NCBI GenBank assembly: GCA_965206655.1
Contig: CBDBKC010000027.1
Location: 1-64,000, forward strand
Direction: 5' to 3'
Source: JAPPLB01 sp965206655
GTDB taxonomy: Bacteria > Acidobacteriota > Terriglobia > Bryobacterales > UBA6623
DNA: 64,000 bases
In this document: piece after piece, positions 52,992 to 63,042 of the stretch
Numbering within the stretch: position 1 is the stretch's first letter
Layout of the letters: each line of letters opens with the position of its first letter
Program-made: the position numbers and the translations under genes
Notes under the pieces: model-generated
What the model was told of the DNA's origin: nothing
Databases searched by the model: none
The model's input: the letters and a program-made list of their open reading frames with translations, nothing else

Positions 52992-54230
52992 TCACCATTC
53001 CCGGCCGCTTTTGAGAGAAATCGTTCGGCCCGTCTCGCGCTCTGTGATGACGATCCGGCCGTCCTTCGTTTCGAGGTTCGCCACGCCCTGATATCCCGCG
53101 GGAATCTCTGCGAGGAATACGGCGTAGCGCACCGTCGCTTTCTCACGTCCCTCGATCCAGCGGTACATCGGGACATCGTATAGCTTGCCCGCGGCCACGA
53201 CCTCCTCCATGGGACCGCCAAACGGCGTGGTACCGAATTCCATGCCGCGGGCCACTACCTTGTTCTCCCAAGGCAGGCCGCCGTTGCCTTTGTTCTCCTG
53301 CCAGTCACCGAGCCACGGGAAATCCTTGGTATACCATATATATCCAACCAAAACATTAAAGTCTTTGTGGAACATTGTGAAGTAGTTCCGTTTGCGGCTC
53401 TGGTCCATCAGCATGGCGTAGTAGATGCCGGACTTCGGGCGGTCTTGCATCTCGCGCAGGCTAACGCGCTCGCCCTCGGGCGTCTGTCCCCAAGGCCACT
53501 CGACGGGGCCGGAATCGAGCATACGATTGGGGCGAACCTGTCCGCGCACCTCACCCTTGGTCGCCGAGGCATCGAGAACCGTTTTGCCGGGCTCGACAAA
53601 CGGCGGACCGAATGTCGCGTGTTGCACCCAGTGCGCGGGCCGCCCGAAGGCGAGCAGGTTCTCGACCCACTCCTCGACATACATCACGGTCTCGTCGGCG
53701 GGAATGGTCAGTGTTCGGCCGACGTTGTATTGCGTCTTCGGCAGGTAGGCCGAGTAGACAAGCTGAACGAGATTGTCGGTGGCGAGCGCGGCGTCTTTCT
53801 TCCACTCAACGACGAGCGCCTCGCCGTGATTCCCGAGCCCGTTCTTGGCTTCGGACTCGGACGGCCCGCCAAATGTCGGGAAGTTCAGTAGGTGGCCCAT
53901 GTAACCGGATTGCAGCCAGCGGTTTGTTCCTCCGCCATAGATCTTGTCGTGCTCGGCGCCGTTGTACTCCCAGGGCTCGATCGTGGGGAAGTGCGGGATG
54001 CGCATCGGGTTGATGGCCTTTTTCGGATCGTCGGACTTCAAGCGGATTTCCGCCCAATGCCCGGCGCCGCGTAGCGCGCTGACCCGCATGAGGTTGGTTT
54101 CGAGGACGTAGGCATGGCGGTTCTGAAACGTGTCTTCGCGAAACGAAGGTCCCCGTGTTTGGGCGAGTGAGAACGTGGCCGTGAGGGCCAACGTTACGGT
54201 CAGTGATACGAAGTCACGCTTGATCCGCAT
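52992..54230 (-). CDS. Secreted galactose-mutarotase-like protein
   Basis: 412 residues from ATG 54230 (MRIKRDFVSLTVTLALTATF). A signal peptide precedes a beta-sandwich with NRHAYVLETNLMRVSALRGA, HGEALVVEWKKDAAL, VGRTLTIPADETVMYVEEWVENL and WVQHATFGPPFVEPGKTVLD, characteristic of the mutarotase/DUF4432-like superfamily. It may bind or isomerise sugars outside the cell. No catalytic pair can be assigned confidently. The longer frame upstream to 54596 overlaps the divergent gene at 54276 and is not used. Divergent from the desaturase gene, 45 bp between starts. Confidence 0.78.
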   Translation of the reverse strand: MRIKRDFVSLTVTLALTATFSLAQTRGPSFREDTFQNRHAYVLETNLMRVSALRGAGHWAEIRLKSDDPKKAINPMRIPHFPTIEPWEYNGAEHDKIYGGGTNRWLQSGYMGHLLNFPTFGGPSESEAKNGLGNHGEALVVEWKKDAALATDNLVQLVYSAYLPKTQYNVGRTLTIPADETVMYVEEWVENLLAFGRPAHWVQHATFGPPFVEPGKTVLDASATKGEVRGQVRPNRMLDSGPVEWPWGQTPEGERVSLREMQDRPKSGIYYAMLMDQSRKRNYFTMFHKDFNVLVGYIWYTKDFPWLGDWQENKGNGGLPWENKVVARGMEFGTTPFGGPMEEVVAAGKLYDVPMYRWIEGREKATVRYAVFLAEIPAGYQGVANLETKDGRIVITERETGRTISLKSGREW

Positions 54231-54275
54231 GCGAGGAATGATATCAGATCGGCCCCGATATACTGATGCAAAGTA

Positions 54276-55085
54276 GTGCGTTCCATCTCTTTCGAACACT
54301 GGCAATCGCTCGCCTCGCTCGCAGGCCTGCTGGTGTTCTGGTCCTGGGAGTCTCTGGCGCCTTTCTTCACGTTCGAGGGACGCGTTCGGCACGCGCTTCG
54401 TAATCTCGCGATTGCCGCTCTCAATATTCTGGCGGTGACCATGGTGTTCGCCGGCGTCACCGTTGCTGTGAGCGAATACGCCGCACAATCCAACATCGGC
54501 TTGGCGTACTGGGCTTCGCTGGGCAGAGTGCCTGGGTTTGTCTTGGCGCTGCTTGCGCTCGATTTTTGGACCTACTGGTGGCATCGCGCCAACCACTCCA
54601 TCCCGTTGCTATGGCGCTTCCACCGCATGCACCACAGCGACCCCGCGATGGACGTCACCACGGCGACGCGATTTCATGCGGGGGAGCTGGCGCTCTCCTC
54701 CACGTTGCGGCTTGGGGTGATCCTGCTGGCGGGGGCGCCTCTCGCGGCCATCGTGCTGTACGACTTCGTGTTGCTGCTCTCGACCCAGTTTCATCACTCC
54801 AACATCACGCTACCGAACGGCATGGATCGCCTGCTCCGACTCGGCCTCGTCTCGCCGAACATGCACAAAATTCATCACTCCGACGAGCGGGCCGAAATGG
54901 ATTCCAATTTCACAAGCATCCTGTCGGTTTGGGACCGCCTGTTCGGAACTTACTATGAGAAGGCTGACTGCGAGAGTATTCGGTTCGGCGTACCAGGCTT
55001 CATGGCTGGTCCCTTCCAGACGATCGGCGGCTTGCTGGGCACGCCGTTCGTCAACAACCCTCGCATTCGGACGCCGAAGCCTTGA
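54276..55085 (+). CDS. Fatty acid hydroxylase / sterol desaturase family protein
   Basis: 269 residues from GTG 54276. Four or more membrane segments. Histidine boxes for a di-iron centre: HRANH (103-107), HRMHH (116-120), FHHS near 172-175 and HKIHH (197-201). The family hydroxylates or desaturates lipids. Start is GTG near a weak ribosome site. Adjacent to an OsmC gene in convergent orientation with 62 bp between. Substrate not determined; hopanoids, carotenoids or fatty acids are all possible. Confidence 0.9.
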   Translation: MRSISFEHWQSLASLAGLLVFWSWESLAPFFTFEGRVRHALRNLAIAALNILAVTMVFAGVTVAVSEYAAQSNIGLAYWASLGRVPGFVLALLALDFWTYWWHRANHSIPLLWRFHRMHHSDPAMDVTTATRFHAGELALSSTLRLGVILLAGAPLAAIVLYDFVLLLSTQFHHSNITLPNGMDRLLRLGLVSPNMHKIHHSDERAEMDSNFTSILSVWDRLFGTYYEKADCESIRFGVPGFMAGPFQTIGGLLGTPFVNNPRIRTPKP

Positions 55086-55147
55086 TGTGGGTCGTAGACT
55101 CGCTTGAGTGCTGTCCGGCGGCGCGGGTCCAGGCGCTGCGGTTGTGG

Positions 55148-55546
55148 CTACACCGTTCGCGTTGTCGAAGTAACAGCGTCGCGTAGCGTGTTCGCGGTAA
55201 TGCAAGCTCTCTCCGCAATCGCTACCAACTTACCGAGCAGTTCCGCATCAGCGCCGTCGGCCGAAACGACCATCTCGATCGCGGTGAAGCGTGCTGGGTT
55301 CTCGCCCAGTGTGCCGATCACTTCCGTGTATACGTTCGAGATGTCTGCCTCGCGGGCGCGAACGGCCGCCAGCAGGTTGCTCATGAAGCATCCGCCCACG
55401 GCGGCCAGCAACAGCTCGCCGCCCATCGGCCCCTTGTCGTCGCCGCCCTTCGCTTCGGGCCGGTCGATTCGGATCTTGTGGCCGCGGATGGTGGCTTCGG
55501 TTGTGGAGGGTCCGATCTGTTGGAGTCGGATCTGGACGGTTGGCAT
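55148..55546 (-). CDS. OsmC-family peroxiredoxin-like protein
   Basis: 132 residues. The OsmC fold is recognised from GPMGGELLLAAVGGCFMSNL (first Cys) and AERACITANTLR (second Cys), the two-Cys pair that reduces organic hydroperoxides in OsmC/Ohr proteins. Short of the first strand of the longer OsmC forms but full for the small subfamily. 37 bp downstream of the dehydratase gene on the same strand. Confidence 0.88.
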   Translation of the reverse strand: MPTVQIRLQQIGPSTTEATIRGHKIRIDRPEAKGGDDKGPMGGELLLAAVGGCFMSNLLAAVRAREADISNVYTEVIGTLGENPARFTAIEMVVSADGADAELLGKLVAIAERACITANTLRDAVTSTTRTV

Positions 55547-55583
55547 TGTCTTACTCTCTCTGCAGTAGGCTTCTGAGTAGCGG

Positions 55584-57341
55584 CTAGAAGGCTAGCGGTA
55601 GTTCGTCGCTGGCACGGGTTCCCTCAGCGTAATCACCATCGCTCTCTTTCTTCTCCGGCTTCACCAGGAACCCGAAATCACAGCCGCGATCCGCTTGCAA
55701 TACGTTTTCGACGTACAGACGTCCATAACCTCGGTCATAGTGAGGCGCGCGTGACTTGAAGAGGCGCAGGCGCCGATTCATCTCATGTTCGTCGATCAGC
55801 AGATCAATCGTGCGGTTCGCGACGTCGAGGCGAATCTCATCGCCGTTCTGAACGGCAGCCAACGGCCCGCCAATGGCGGCTTCGGGTGAGATGTGAAGGA
55901 CCACCGTGCCATAGCTCGTCCCGCTCATACGCGCGTCGCTGATGCGGACCATGTCGGTGACGCCCTTCTTAAGCAGCTTCGCCGGGATCGGCAGATTTCC
56001 GTACTCCGGCATCCCCGGGCCTCCCACCGGGCCGCCATTCTTCAGGACCATGACGCACGTCTCATCGATATCGAGATCGGGATCGTCATAGCGGTTCAGA
56101 AAATCACCGTGATCTTCGAACACCACGGCGCGCCCGGTGTGTTGCATTAGCTTCGAATCCGCTGCGCTCGTCTTGATGACCGCGCCGTTCGGGGCGAGAT
56201 TGCCGTAGAGAATCAGCGTCCCTCCCTCCTGTTGCAAGGGGTTATCCAGCGGACGAATCACATCCGCGTTGTGGCACTCGGCCGAAGCGATGTTTTCGCC
56301 CATCGTCTTGCCGGTGGCCGTGATAACGTCGCGATGCAGCAGCCTTTCGATCTGCTTCATCACAGCCGGCACTCCGCCCGCGTAGTACATGTCCTCCATC
56401 AAGTATTTTCCCGACGGACGGATGTTCGCGATCACCGGCGTCGTCTTGGAAATGTCGTCATATAGCGCTAGGGGAAAGTCGATATCTAGGCGCTGCGCCA
56501 AGGCCTTGAGATGGATGATCGCGTTCGTTGACCCGCCGATCGCCATGTTCACCCGTATCGCATTCTCAATCGACTCGCGGGTGATGATCTTGTCGGGCGT
56601 CAGATCCTCACGGACCATTTCCACCATCCGCGCGCCACTCCGTTCGGCCATCTCGTAGCGACGCGAATCCACGGCCGGAATACTCGCGCAACCGGTCAGA
56701 GTCATGCCCATGGCTTCGGCGAGGCTCGTCATCGTCGACGCCGTTCCCATTACCATGCAATGGCCGGCGCTGCGCGACATGCAACTCTCGAGTTCGCACC
56801 ATTCTTCTTCGCTGATCCGACCCGCGCGCCGCTCGTCCCAGAAGTGCCAGACGTCGGTTCCGGAGCCGAGTGGCTTGTCGTGCCACATGCCCCGCAGCAT
56901 CGGTCCGCCGGTCACCATGATTGACGGCAACCCGGCGCTGGCCGCGCCCATGAGTTGCGCCGGCGTCGTCTTATCGCAGCCGCACAAGAGAACGACGCCG
57001 TCCATCGGATTGGCGCGAATTGACTCCTCAACGTCCATTGCCATTAGGTTGCGGAACATCATTGTCGAGGGCCGCATGAACGGCTCGCCGAGCGAGATCG
57101 TCGGAAACTCCAGCGGGAAGCCGCCGGCGGCCCAGACCCCACGCTTCACCGCGTCCGCCACCTGCCGCAGGTGCGAGTTGCAGTTCGTCAACTCGCTCCA
57201 CGAGTTGCAGATGCCGATCACGGGCTTGTTCTGAAAAACGGAATCCGAAAAGCCCTCAGCCTTCATCCACGAGCGGTGGATGAACCCGAGCTTATCCTTG
57301 CGGCCAAACCAATCTTGCGAGCGAAGCTTTTTGCTATCCAT
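55584..57341 (-). CDS. IlvD/Edd family dehydratase, sugar-acid type
   Basis: 585 residues. [2Fe-2S]-dependent dehydratase: family motifs ICNSWSELTNCNSHLR (C54), LLCGCDKTTPAQLMGA (C122), GHCMVMGTASTMTSLAEAMG and SDARMSGTSYGTVVLH. Closer to sugar-acid dehydratases (arabonate, xylonate) than to dihydroxyacid dehydratase in its start (DWFGRKDKLGFIHRSWMKAEG) and its C-terminal Y-rich tail (YGRLYVENVLQADRGCDFGF), but the substrate cannot be fixed. No aldonate-related genes are next to it. Start ATG 57341; divergent from 57412. Confidence 0.88.
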   Translation of the reverse strand: MDSKKLRSQDWFGRKDKLGFIHRSWMKAEGFSDSVFQNKPVIGICNSWSELTNCNSHLRQVADAVKRGVWAAGGFPLEFPTISLGEPFMRPSTMMFRNLMAMDVEESIRANPMDGVVLLCGCDKTTPAQLMGAASAGLPSIMVTGGPMLRGMWHDKPLGSGTDVWHFWDERRAGRISEEEWCELESCMSRSAGHCMVMGTASTMTSLAEAMGMTLTGCASIPAVDSRRYEMAERSGARMVEMVREDLTPDKIITRESIENAIRVNMAIGGSTNAIIHLKALAQRLDIDFPLALYDDISKTTPVIANIRPSGKYLMEDMYYAGGVPAVMKQIERLLHRDVITATGKTMGENIASAECHNADVIRPLDNPLQQEGGTLILYGNLAPNGAVIKTSAADSKLMQHTGRAVVFEDHGDFLNRYDDPDLDIDETCVMVLKNGGPVGGPGMPEYGNLPIPAKLLKKGVTDMVRISDARMSGTSYGTVVLHISPEAAIGGPLAAVQNGDEIRLDVANRTIDLLIDEHEMNRRLRLFKSRAPHYDRGYGRLYVENVLQADRGCDFGFLVKPEKKESDGDYAEGTRASDELPLAF

Positions 57342-57411
57342 GAGGGACCATTATAGGCGTCGAGCCGCAACGGGACAGTTCCGGATACAGTTATCCTGTT
57401 TGACGGAATAG

Positions 57412-59424
57412 ATGACTTTTCAGGGAAAGCACCTGCGGCGAGTGGGGACTTGGATGCGGGTGGGCATGGCCCGCCTGTTCGTCGTTGCGATCATTTTGGC
57501 TGCCCAAACCGCGGCGGCGTCCGAGTCATTCGATGTCATCGTCGTGGGGGGCACTCCCGCCGGTATCGCGTCCGCCGTCGCCGCCGCGCGCCAAGGACGC
57601 TCCGTTGCGCTCACCGAGTATCACGCCCATCTCGGAGGTATGTCGGCCGGCGGTCTCGGCAAGTCGGACGTCGAAACCCGCGCGGCGATCGGCGGTCTCT
57701 TCAAAGAGTTCATCAACGGGGTTCGTGATCACTATGTCGAAACCTACGGCCCCGATTCCGCGAACGTGGAGCTTTCGCGCGATGGCTACTACTTCGAACC
57801 GCACGTTGCCGAGAAGGTCTTCGACGATATGGTGACCGCCGAACCCGCCATCACCGTCTTGCGGAATCACCGCCTGGAAGAGGTGATCCGCGCCGGTCGC
57901 CGCGTCGTCGCGGTTCGCGTTCGCGATCGCAAAAGTGCTGGAGTCCGCGAGCTGCGCGCCAAGATCTTCATCGACGCTACCTACGAGGGCGATCTCGCGG
58001 CCTACGCGGGCGTTCGCTTCCGGCTCGGACGGGAAGGCCGTGACCAGTTCAACGAGCTCCACGCCGGCGTCATTTACCAGGATCACAACACGCGCCGCTT
58101 CCTGCCCGGTTCGACCGGCGAGGCCGACCACCGTCTGCCCGCCTACACCTTCCGCCTTTGTGTCACCGACAATCCCGCTAACGCTTTCAAACTCGAACAG
58201 CCGCCTCCGGATTACGACCGCAATCGCTATACCGGCTACTTCGACGACCTTACCTCCGGTCGCCTCGGCCCCCCGAAACAAATCAAAGAAGGCCGCAGCT
58301 ACTACTCGCCGCACTTCAACACCATGGTGCGGGCGCTATCGTTCGCGCGGATTCCGGGCGGCAAGTTCGATGTCAACATGAATCCCCGTCCGCTTGCGTT
58401 CCCGTTCGCGGAACTGAATCGCGGCTACCCCGAAGCAGTCTGGGAGCGGCGCGAGCAGATCACCGAACACATTCGCAACGTAACGCTTGGCCTGCTCTAC
58501 TTTCTTCAGAACGACACGGAGGTCCCCGCCGAACATCGCCGGATGGCGAATCAATACCATCTAGCCAAAGATGAGTTCACCGACAACGGCCATTTCCCGT
58601 TTCAGCTCTACGTTCGCGAAGCCCGCAGAATCATCGGCGAATACACCCTGAGCGAAAAGGACGTCACGATCGCGCCAGGCTCGCGGCGAACACCAATTCA
58701 CGCCGACTCCATCGCGGCCGGCGAGTTCCCCATCGACAGCTTTCCGACTCGCCGGCGCGAGCCGGGCCACAACGTCGCTCTCGAAGGTTACATCCTGATG
58801 CTCGACGAGTTCACGAAGCCCTATCAGATTCCCTACCGCATCATGGTGCCGAAGCAGGTGGACGGACTCCTCGTGCCCGTCGCCGCATCCACCACCCATG
58901 TCGCTTTTTCAACGATTCGACTTGAACCGACCTGGATGGCGATGGGCCAGGCAGCCGGCACAGCGGCTCACCTCGCGATCGAAGCCGATGTTCAACCGCG
59001 AGCAGTCGCCGTGGACGGACTACAGCGGTTGCTGCTCGACGGCGGACAAGTGCTGACCTACTACCGCGACATCGACCCCACGCACCCCGCCTTCAGGGCC
59101 ACGCAGTTCTTCGGGACTAAAGGTCTCTTCGACGATTACCTTCTCGACCCGGACAAACCCCTGACCCAACGCCAAGCCGCACGCTGGGTCAGACACGCAC
59201 TCGGCGATTCACCTGTCGCCGACGAGGAGATCGCGTCCCATCCGGATTCGGAACTCACCTGGGATTTACTGCGATCGTTGCTTCGCACCGTCGCCGACGA
59301 ATCAGGACGGCCACGCCCGGGCGATCTCATCTCAGCGAGCAGCCCCCCGCAACAGTCAGTTACGCGAGGCGGGTTCTGCCAGATCATCTATGCCTGGCTG
59401 CACACGTTCAACGCGACGAAGTAG
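57412..59424 (+). CDS. Exported FAD-dependent oxidoreductase
   Basis: 670 residues. The first about 35 residues form a long leader ending in AQTAAASE. The FAD site is DVIVVGGTPAGIASAVAAA, with the family's LTEYHAHLGGMSAGGLGKSD next. Further stretches are FIDATYEGDLAAYAGV, VALEGYILMLDEFTKPYQIP and WMAMGQAAGTAAHLAI (second FAD contact). This is the FAD_oxidored family often found with secreted carbohydrate-active enzymes in Bacteroidetes and Acidobacteria. It may oxidise or reduce a sugar outside the cytoplasm. Divergent from the dehydratase gene. Fully open. Confidence 0.85.
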   Translation: MTFQGKHLRRVGTWMRVGMARLFVVAIILAAQTAAASESFDVIVVGGTPAGIASAVAAARQGRSVALTEYHAHLGGMSAGGLGKSDVETRAAIGGLFKEFINGVRDHYVETYGPDSANVELSRDGYYFEPHVAEKVFDDMVTAEPAITVLRNHRLEEVIRAGRRVVAVRVRDRKSAGVRELRAKIFIDATYEGDLAAYAGVRFRLGREGRDQFNELHAGVIYQDHNTRRFLPGSTGEADHRLPAYTFRLCVTDNPANAFKLEQPPPDYDRNRYTGYFDDLTSGRLGPPKQIKEGRSYYSPHFNTMVRALSFARIPGGKFDVNMNPRPLAFPFAELNRGYPEAVWERREQITEHIRNVTLGLLYFLQNDTEVPAEHRRMANQYHLAKDEFTDNGHFPFQLYVREARRIIGEYTLSEKDVTIAPGSRRTPIHADSIAAGEFPIDSFPTRRREPGHNVALEGYILMLDEFTKPYQIPYRIMVPKQVDGLLVPVAASTTHVAFSTIRLEPTWMAMGQAAGTAAHLAIEADVQPRAVAVDGLQRLLLDGGQVLTYYRDIDPTHPAFRATQFFGTKGLFDDYLLDPDKPLTQRQAARWVRHALGDSPVADEEIASHPDSELTWDLLRSLLRTVADESGRPRPGDLISASSPPQQSVTRGGFCQIIYAWLHTFNATK

Positions 59425-59571
59425 ATACTCCGACCCGAATCCGTCCCACATGTACGTCGGGCAAAGTAGTGACGAACACTCGTGTTTGTCCTTCCTTTCC
59501 CGGCACCCATATACGCCAACTGGCGGCACAACCGAGCTCGTTCTCGTCGCGCTCGATGCTATCGTGCGGTC

Positions 59572-60462
59572 ATGACCGTCTCGACCGGATCCGAACCCGC
59601 TTGGCGGAAACTCGGCGAACCCGCCCCCGAATCCCTCACCGACGCCCGGCTGCAGCTTCATCACGCCGCGCAAATCGTCGCCTCCGTCGGTCTTACCTAC
59701 GTCGAGCCCGCCAAAGACGACAGCCACACGAATCTAGAATGGGTGGAGGAGCTGGGCGCTCTTGTGACAAAACCTACGGCCGGGGACCCGCCGTTTCAGG
59801 CCGCGCTTCAGGTCGGTGGGTTGCGACTGCTACTGCTCGATGCCAAAGACGGCAAGACGATCTACAGCGAGTACGATCTTCATGGACAAGCGATCGAAGA
59901 CGCCTACGGCTGGCTTGAATTGATAGTTGAAAGGTTCACGGGGACCCCACTTTCGACAGACTTCGTTCGATCTCCCAATCCCATTTCGGACCATCCGGTC
60001 GCGCAAGGGCAGCCTTTCTCATTCGCACCCAAGGAAGCCTTTCATGAGATCGCGCGCTGGTACGGGAACACGGATCGAGTACTTCGGCGGATCGAGGCCA
60101 AGACGCCGAAAGCGTCCCCGGTCCGCTGTTGGCCACATCATTTCGACATCGCAACCCTGATTGAGTTCGCGCCGGCGAAAGGTCACGATTCCGGCCGTTC
60201 GATCGGTCTCGGCATGACACCCGGTGATTCCAACTATGCCGAGCCGTACCTATACGTAACTCCTTGGCCGTATCCGAACGACCCACCGCTCCCCGACCTA
60301 GACGCTGAAGGTCAATGGCACACCGAGGGTTGGCTCGGCGCTGTGTTGACCGGGCCAAAACTCGTCGCCGCCGGCGAAGCCGGAGATCAGGCCGCTCGCA
60401 CCGACAGTTTCCTGGCCTCGGCACTCAAAGCCTGCCGAGACCTCGTAGGAGTTCCTTCCTGA
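59572..60462 (+). CDS. DUF5996-like conserved hypothetical protein
   Basis: 296 residues from ATG 59572. Contains WPHHFDIATLIEFA and SIGLGMTPGDSNYAEPYLYV, which recall the DUF5996 family (WPHHFD and GDxxYxEPYxY elements). No signal peptide or membrane segment. Function not known. Upstream extension of the frame to 59482 is not family-like. Between the FAD enzyme and the bactofilin. Confidence 0.65.
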   Translation: MTVSTGSEPAWRKLGEPAPESLTDARLQLHHAAQIVASVGLTYVEPAKDDSHTNLEWVEELGALVTKPTAGDPPFQAALQVGGLRLLLLDAKDGKTIYSEYDLHGQAIEDAYGWLELIVERFTGTPLSTDFVRSPNPISDHPVAQGQPFSFAPKEAFHEIARWYGNTDRVLRRIEAKTPKASPVRCWPHHFDIATLIEFAPAKGHDSGRSIGLGMTPGDSNYAEPYLYVTPWPYPNDPPLPDLDAEGQWHTEGWLGAVLTGPKLVAAGEAGDQAARTDSFLASALKACRDLVGVPS

Positions 60463-60516
60463 AGTCGAATCCCGAACACGAGGGTGTGTCGGGGCCTTGC
60501 AGACGGAACGGTCCGA

Positions 60517-61092
60517 CTAAGCCGTAGCGGCTGGCGAGTCCGGCTTTGTTGGCCCATCGGCCTCAGGCTGCGAACGTACCGGTTCCGGCTTTCTAGCGGC
60601 GGGTGCGGCCTCAGCCTTCTTCGCCTCCGGCCTCACAATATCGATGCTCCCTCGGAACACCGCGCCCTCCTCAATCACAATACCGGCGGTGACGACATCT
60701 CCTTCGAGCGAGCCAGTCTTGCGCAATTCGATTCGTTCGGGAGCCTGCACATTGCCCTTTAGCCTGCCGGCAATCTGGATGGAACGGGCATGAACGTCTG
60801 CCTCAACGAGGGCATTCGGGCCGATCGTCAGACAGTTGTCCTTCAATTCGATCTTGCCACTGCAATCACCATCGATTTGAAGGTCCTCGTTTCCCGTGAT
60901 TTCACCGCGAAACGTCAGGCGCTTTCCCAGTCGGGCTTCGGGTCCCTCTACGGGCCGTGCGCCGGTCACCGGTGAACGCCCGGCAGGGCGAGACATGTCG
61001 GATTCCGTGCTCCTTGGCGTTGGGTCGGGTGTGGACTGAGTTTGGGATGAAAAATCCGGGGTGGATTCGGAATTGGGTCGGCGTCCCCACAT
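60517..61092 (-). CDS. Bactofilin
   Basis: 191 residues. Central beta-helix of bactofilins (DUF583): GKRLTFRGEITGNEDLQIDG, LTIGPNALVEADVHARSIQI, GRLKGNVQAPERIELRKTG, GDVVTAGIVIEEGAVFRGSI. Flanked by disordered, proline-rich ends, as is typical. Self-assembles into filaments on the membrane and organises cell-wall or surface structures. No membrane segment. Not next to a peptidase or other usual partner here. Confidence 0.92.
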   Translation of the reverse strand: MWGRRPNSESTPDFSSQTQSTPDPTPRSTESDMSRPAGRSPVTGARPVEGPEARLGKRLTFRGEITGNEDLQIDGDCSGKIELKDNCLTIGPNALVEADVHARSIQIAGRLKGNVQAPERIELRKTGSLEGDVVTAGIVIEEGAVFRGSIDIVRPEAKKAEAAPAARKPEPVRSQPEADGPTKPDSPAATA

Positions 61093-61256
61093 GGGTGTGA
61101 TCCCTCCTAGTTGGAAACAATTCTAGATGCGAAACGTCCTCACAGAGGCGGGGATACTGGGACGTGCTTCTCTCTGTTGCACCCGATGGGCCAGTTCCCA
61201 ATAGCAGGCCGGCACGAGATTGTGCCTGAGCCGCGGTCTTCGCTGACGTGTCGAAA

Positions 61257-61598
61257 TTACAGGATGAGGTAAGTATTACCCATCGGTAGTGGGCGCCTAG
61301 CGCCCAGTGGGCGCTCCGACGATTTCCGCGGCGATTCCATCGATTCCTGAAGCCGCGCCAGCGCCGTCCGGTCGTATGATTCGGCCTCGGGAAGCTCGCC
61401 CGGCGCTTCCGCAACGGCATGCTGCGCCTGCTGCGGCTTGAACGCCAGCCACAAAAGCAAGAGCCCTGCGCCAAAAGCGATTCCTGCCGCTAGCGCGGGC
61501 GGAAGGACCTCGTCGATGCCACGCAGATATATGACCGTCGCCCCTACGATCGATAGGGTGCCGACAAGCATGCAAAGAGAGCGGATGGCGGAGTTCAT
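61257..61598 (-). CDS. Small two-pass membrane protein
   Basis: 113 residues with two hydrophobic segments (SLCMLVGTLSIVGATVIYLR and PALAAGIAFGAGLLLLWLAF) and a polar C-terminal tail of about 60 residues. Family not recognised. 164 bp upstream of the bactofilin start on the same strand; a partner role is possible but unproven. Confidence 0.5.
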   Translation of the reverse strand: MNSAIRSLCMLVGTLSIVGATVIYLRGIDEVLPPALAAGIAFGAGLLLLWLAFKPQQAQHAVAEAPGELPEAESYDRTALARLQESMESPRKSSERPLGARRPLPMGNTYLIL

Positions 61599-61730
61599 TC
61601 TCAGCAGCGGACCTTTGTCCTAGGTTACCATTCGGGGATTCCCCGATACTCTCAGGTAATGGCCCGATGAGAATCCATCCGATGGCATTAGTTCTTGGAT
61701 AGGGTCTATCATGGACGGGCCCCCGAACTC

Positions 61731-62915
61731 ATGAGGAAAACAGCGGATGTTGTGATCGTTGGTGGCGGTGTCATGGGCACCGCCATCGCCTACGAATCGG
61801 TGCGTCGCGGGGCCGGTTCCGTCGTGCTGATCGAGAAATCGGGCCTGGCGGCAGGGTCTTCCGGCAAATCCGGGGCGAACATCCGCTGCCACTACTCCCA
61901 ACCACTCACAACCTCAATGGCTCTTCACGGCCTACGTACATTCGAAGCTTTCCCCGAACAGGTCGGCGGCCCATCCGTTTTTACACGCGCCGGGATGATC
62001 ATCACCGCTCCCGCCGCTATGCGCGCTTCGCTGGCGAGCACGATCGAACTTCAGAACCGGCTCGGGGTCCAGGTGAACTTCATCTCCAGTGATGAACTGA
62101 AAGAGATTGATGAAGGAGCGCAACTCGCCCCGGGCGAGATCGCCGCGTTCGAAAGCCAAGCCGGCTATTGTGACGCCGTGCAAGTCGTGACTTCCTACGC
62201 GGCCGCCGCGCGTACGAACGGAACGGATATCCACGAAGGCGTTCGCGTAACCGGTGTCTTGACCGAAGACGGCCGCGTCAGCGGAGTCTCTACCACCGAG
62301 GGCGAAGTAGCTACCCGCGCGGTCGTGCTCGCCGCCGGGCCGTGGACCGCCGCGGTGGCGCGAGACCTCGGCGGTTCCCTGCCAGTACGGTCCTGCCGCG
62401 TCGAGGTCGCCCTTTTGCGGACTCCCTGCGAGCCCAAACTCAGCCGCCCTCAACCCCTGTATTGCGACTTCTCGCATGACATCTATCACCGCCCTCTGCC
62501 CGGTGGCCTGCTTCACGTCAGCAACATCGACCCACGGGAAGAGCGCGATGAAGTCGACCCCGACGATTACAACGAGGTGGCGGGCCGCGCTTTCGTTGAT
62601 GAGATGCGTGAGAAGGTGGAGCGCCGCTATCCTCCCTACCGCCGGGCGATCGGCCGTGGCGGTTATGCGGCTCTCTACTCAGTCACGCCGGACTGGCATC
62701 CGATTCTCGACCGGCTGCCGGACGTTGAAGGAGCTTTCTGTGCCGCCGGGTTCAGCGGCCATGGCTTCAAGATGGCCCCCGCCGTCAGCAAAGTCATCAC
62801 GGAGATGGTGCTCGACGGCGAGGCGAAGAGTTTCGATGTGAGCCCGCTCGACGCGAAACGTTTCGAGGAAGGCCGCCCGTTCCTCCAGCGCGCATCAGCC
62901 CAAGTGATGGGTTAG
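61731..62915 (+). CDS. FAD-dependent amino-acid/sarcosine oxidase-like oxidoreductase
   Basis: 394 residues from ATG 61731; residues before it in the open frame are not part of the fold. FAD site DVVIVGGGVMGTAIAYESVR, followed by LAAGSSGKSGANIRCHYSQP, the DAO-family region with an FAD-binding turn. C-terminal motif GAFCAAGFSGHGFKMAPAVS is the second FAD contact of DadA/sarcosine oxidase-type enzymes. Cytoplasmic. Substrate likely a secondary amine or amino acid. Probably single gene, convergent with the partial epimerase. Confidence 0.88.
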   Translation: MRKTADVVIVGGGVMGTAIAYESVRRGAGSVVLIEKSGLAAGSSGKSGANIRCHYSQPLTTSMALHGLRTFEAFPEQVGGPSVFTRAGMIITAPAAMRASLASTIELQNRLGVQVNFISSDELKEIDEGAQLAPGEIAAFESQAGYCDAVQVVTSYAAAARTNGTDIHEGVRVTGVLTEDGRVSGVSTTEGEVATRAVVLAAGPWTAAVARDLGGSLPVRSCRVEVALLRTPCEPKLSRPQPLYCDFSHDIYHRPLPGGLLHVSNIDPREERDEVDPDDYNEVAGRAFVDEMREKVERRYPPYRRAIGRGGYAALYSVTPDWHPILDRLPDVEGAFCAAGFSGHGFKMAPAVSKVITEMVLDGEAKSFDVSPLDAKRFEEGRPFLQRASAQVMG

Positions 62916-63042
62916 GGCAGGCCCTCGCCGATTTCGGATACTGAAGAAAGGGTGCTTCCGCGGGCCGCTCCGGCGGCATTCCTGTTCGCGATGTTCCTGC
63001 CCTTGGCGGAGCGGACTGTTTCCGCGCCCTCTGCGGCGCTGC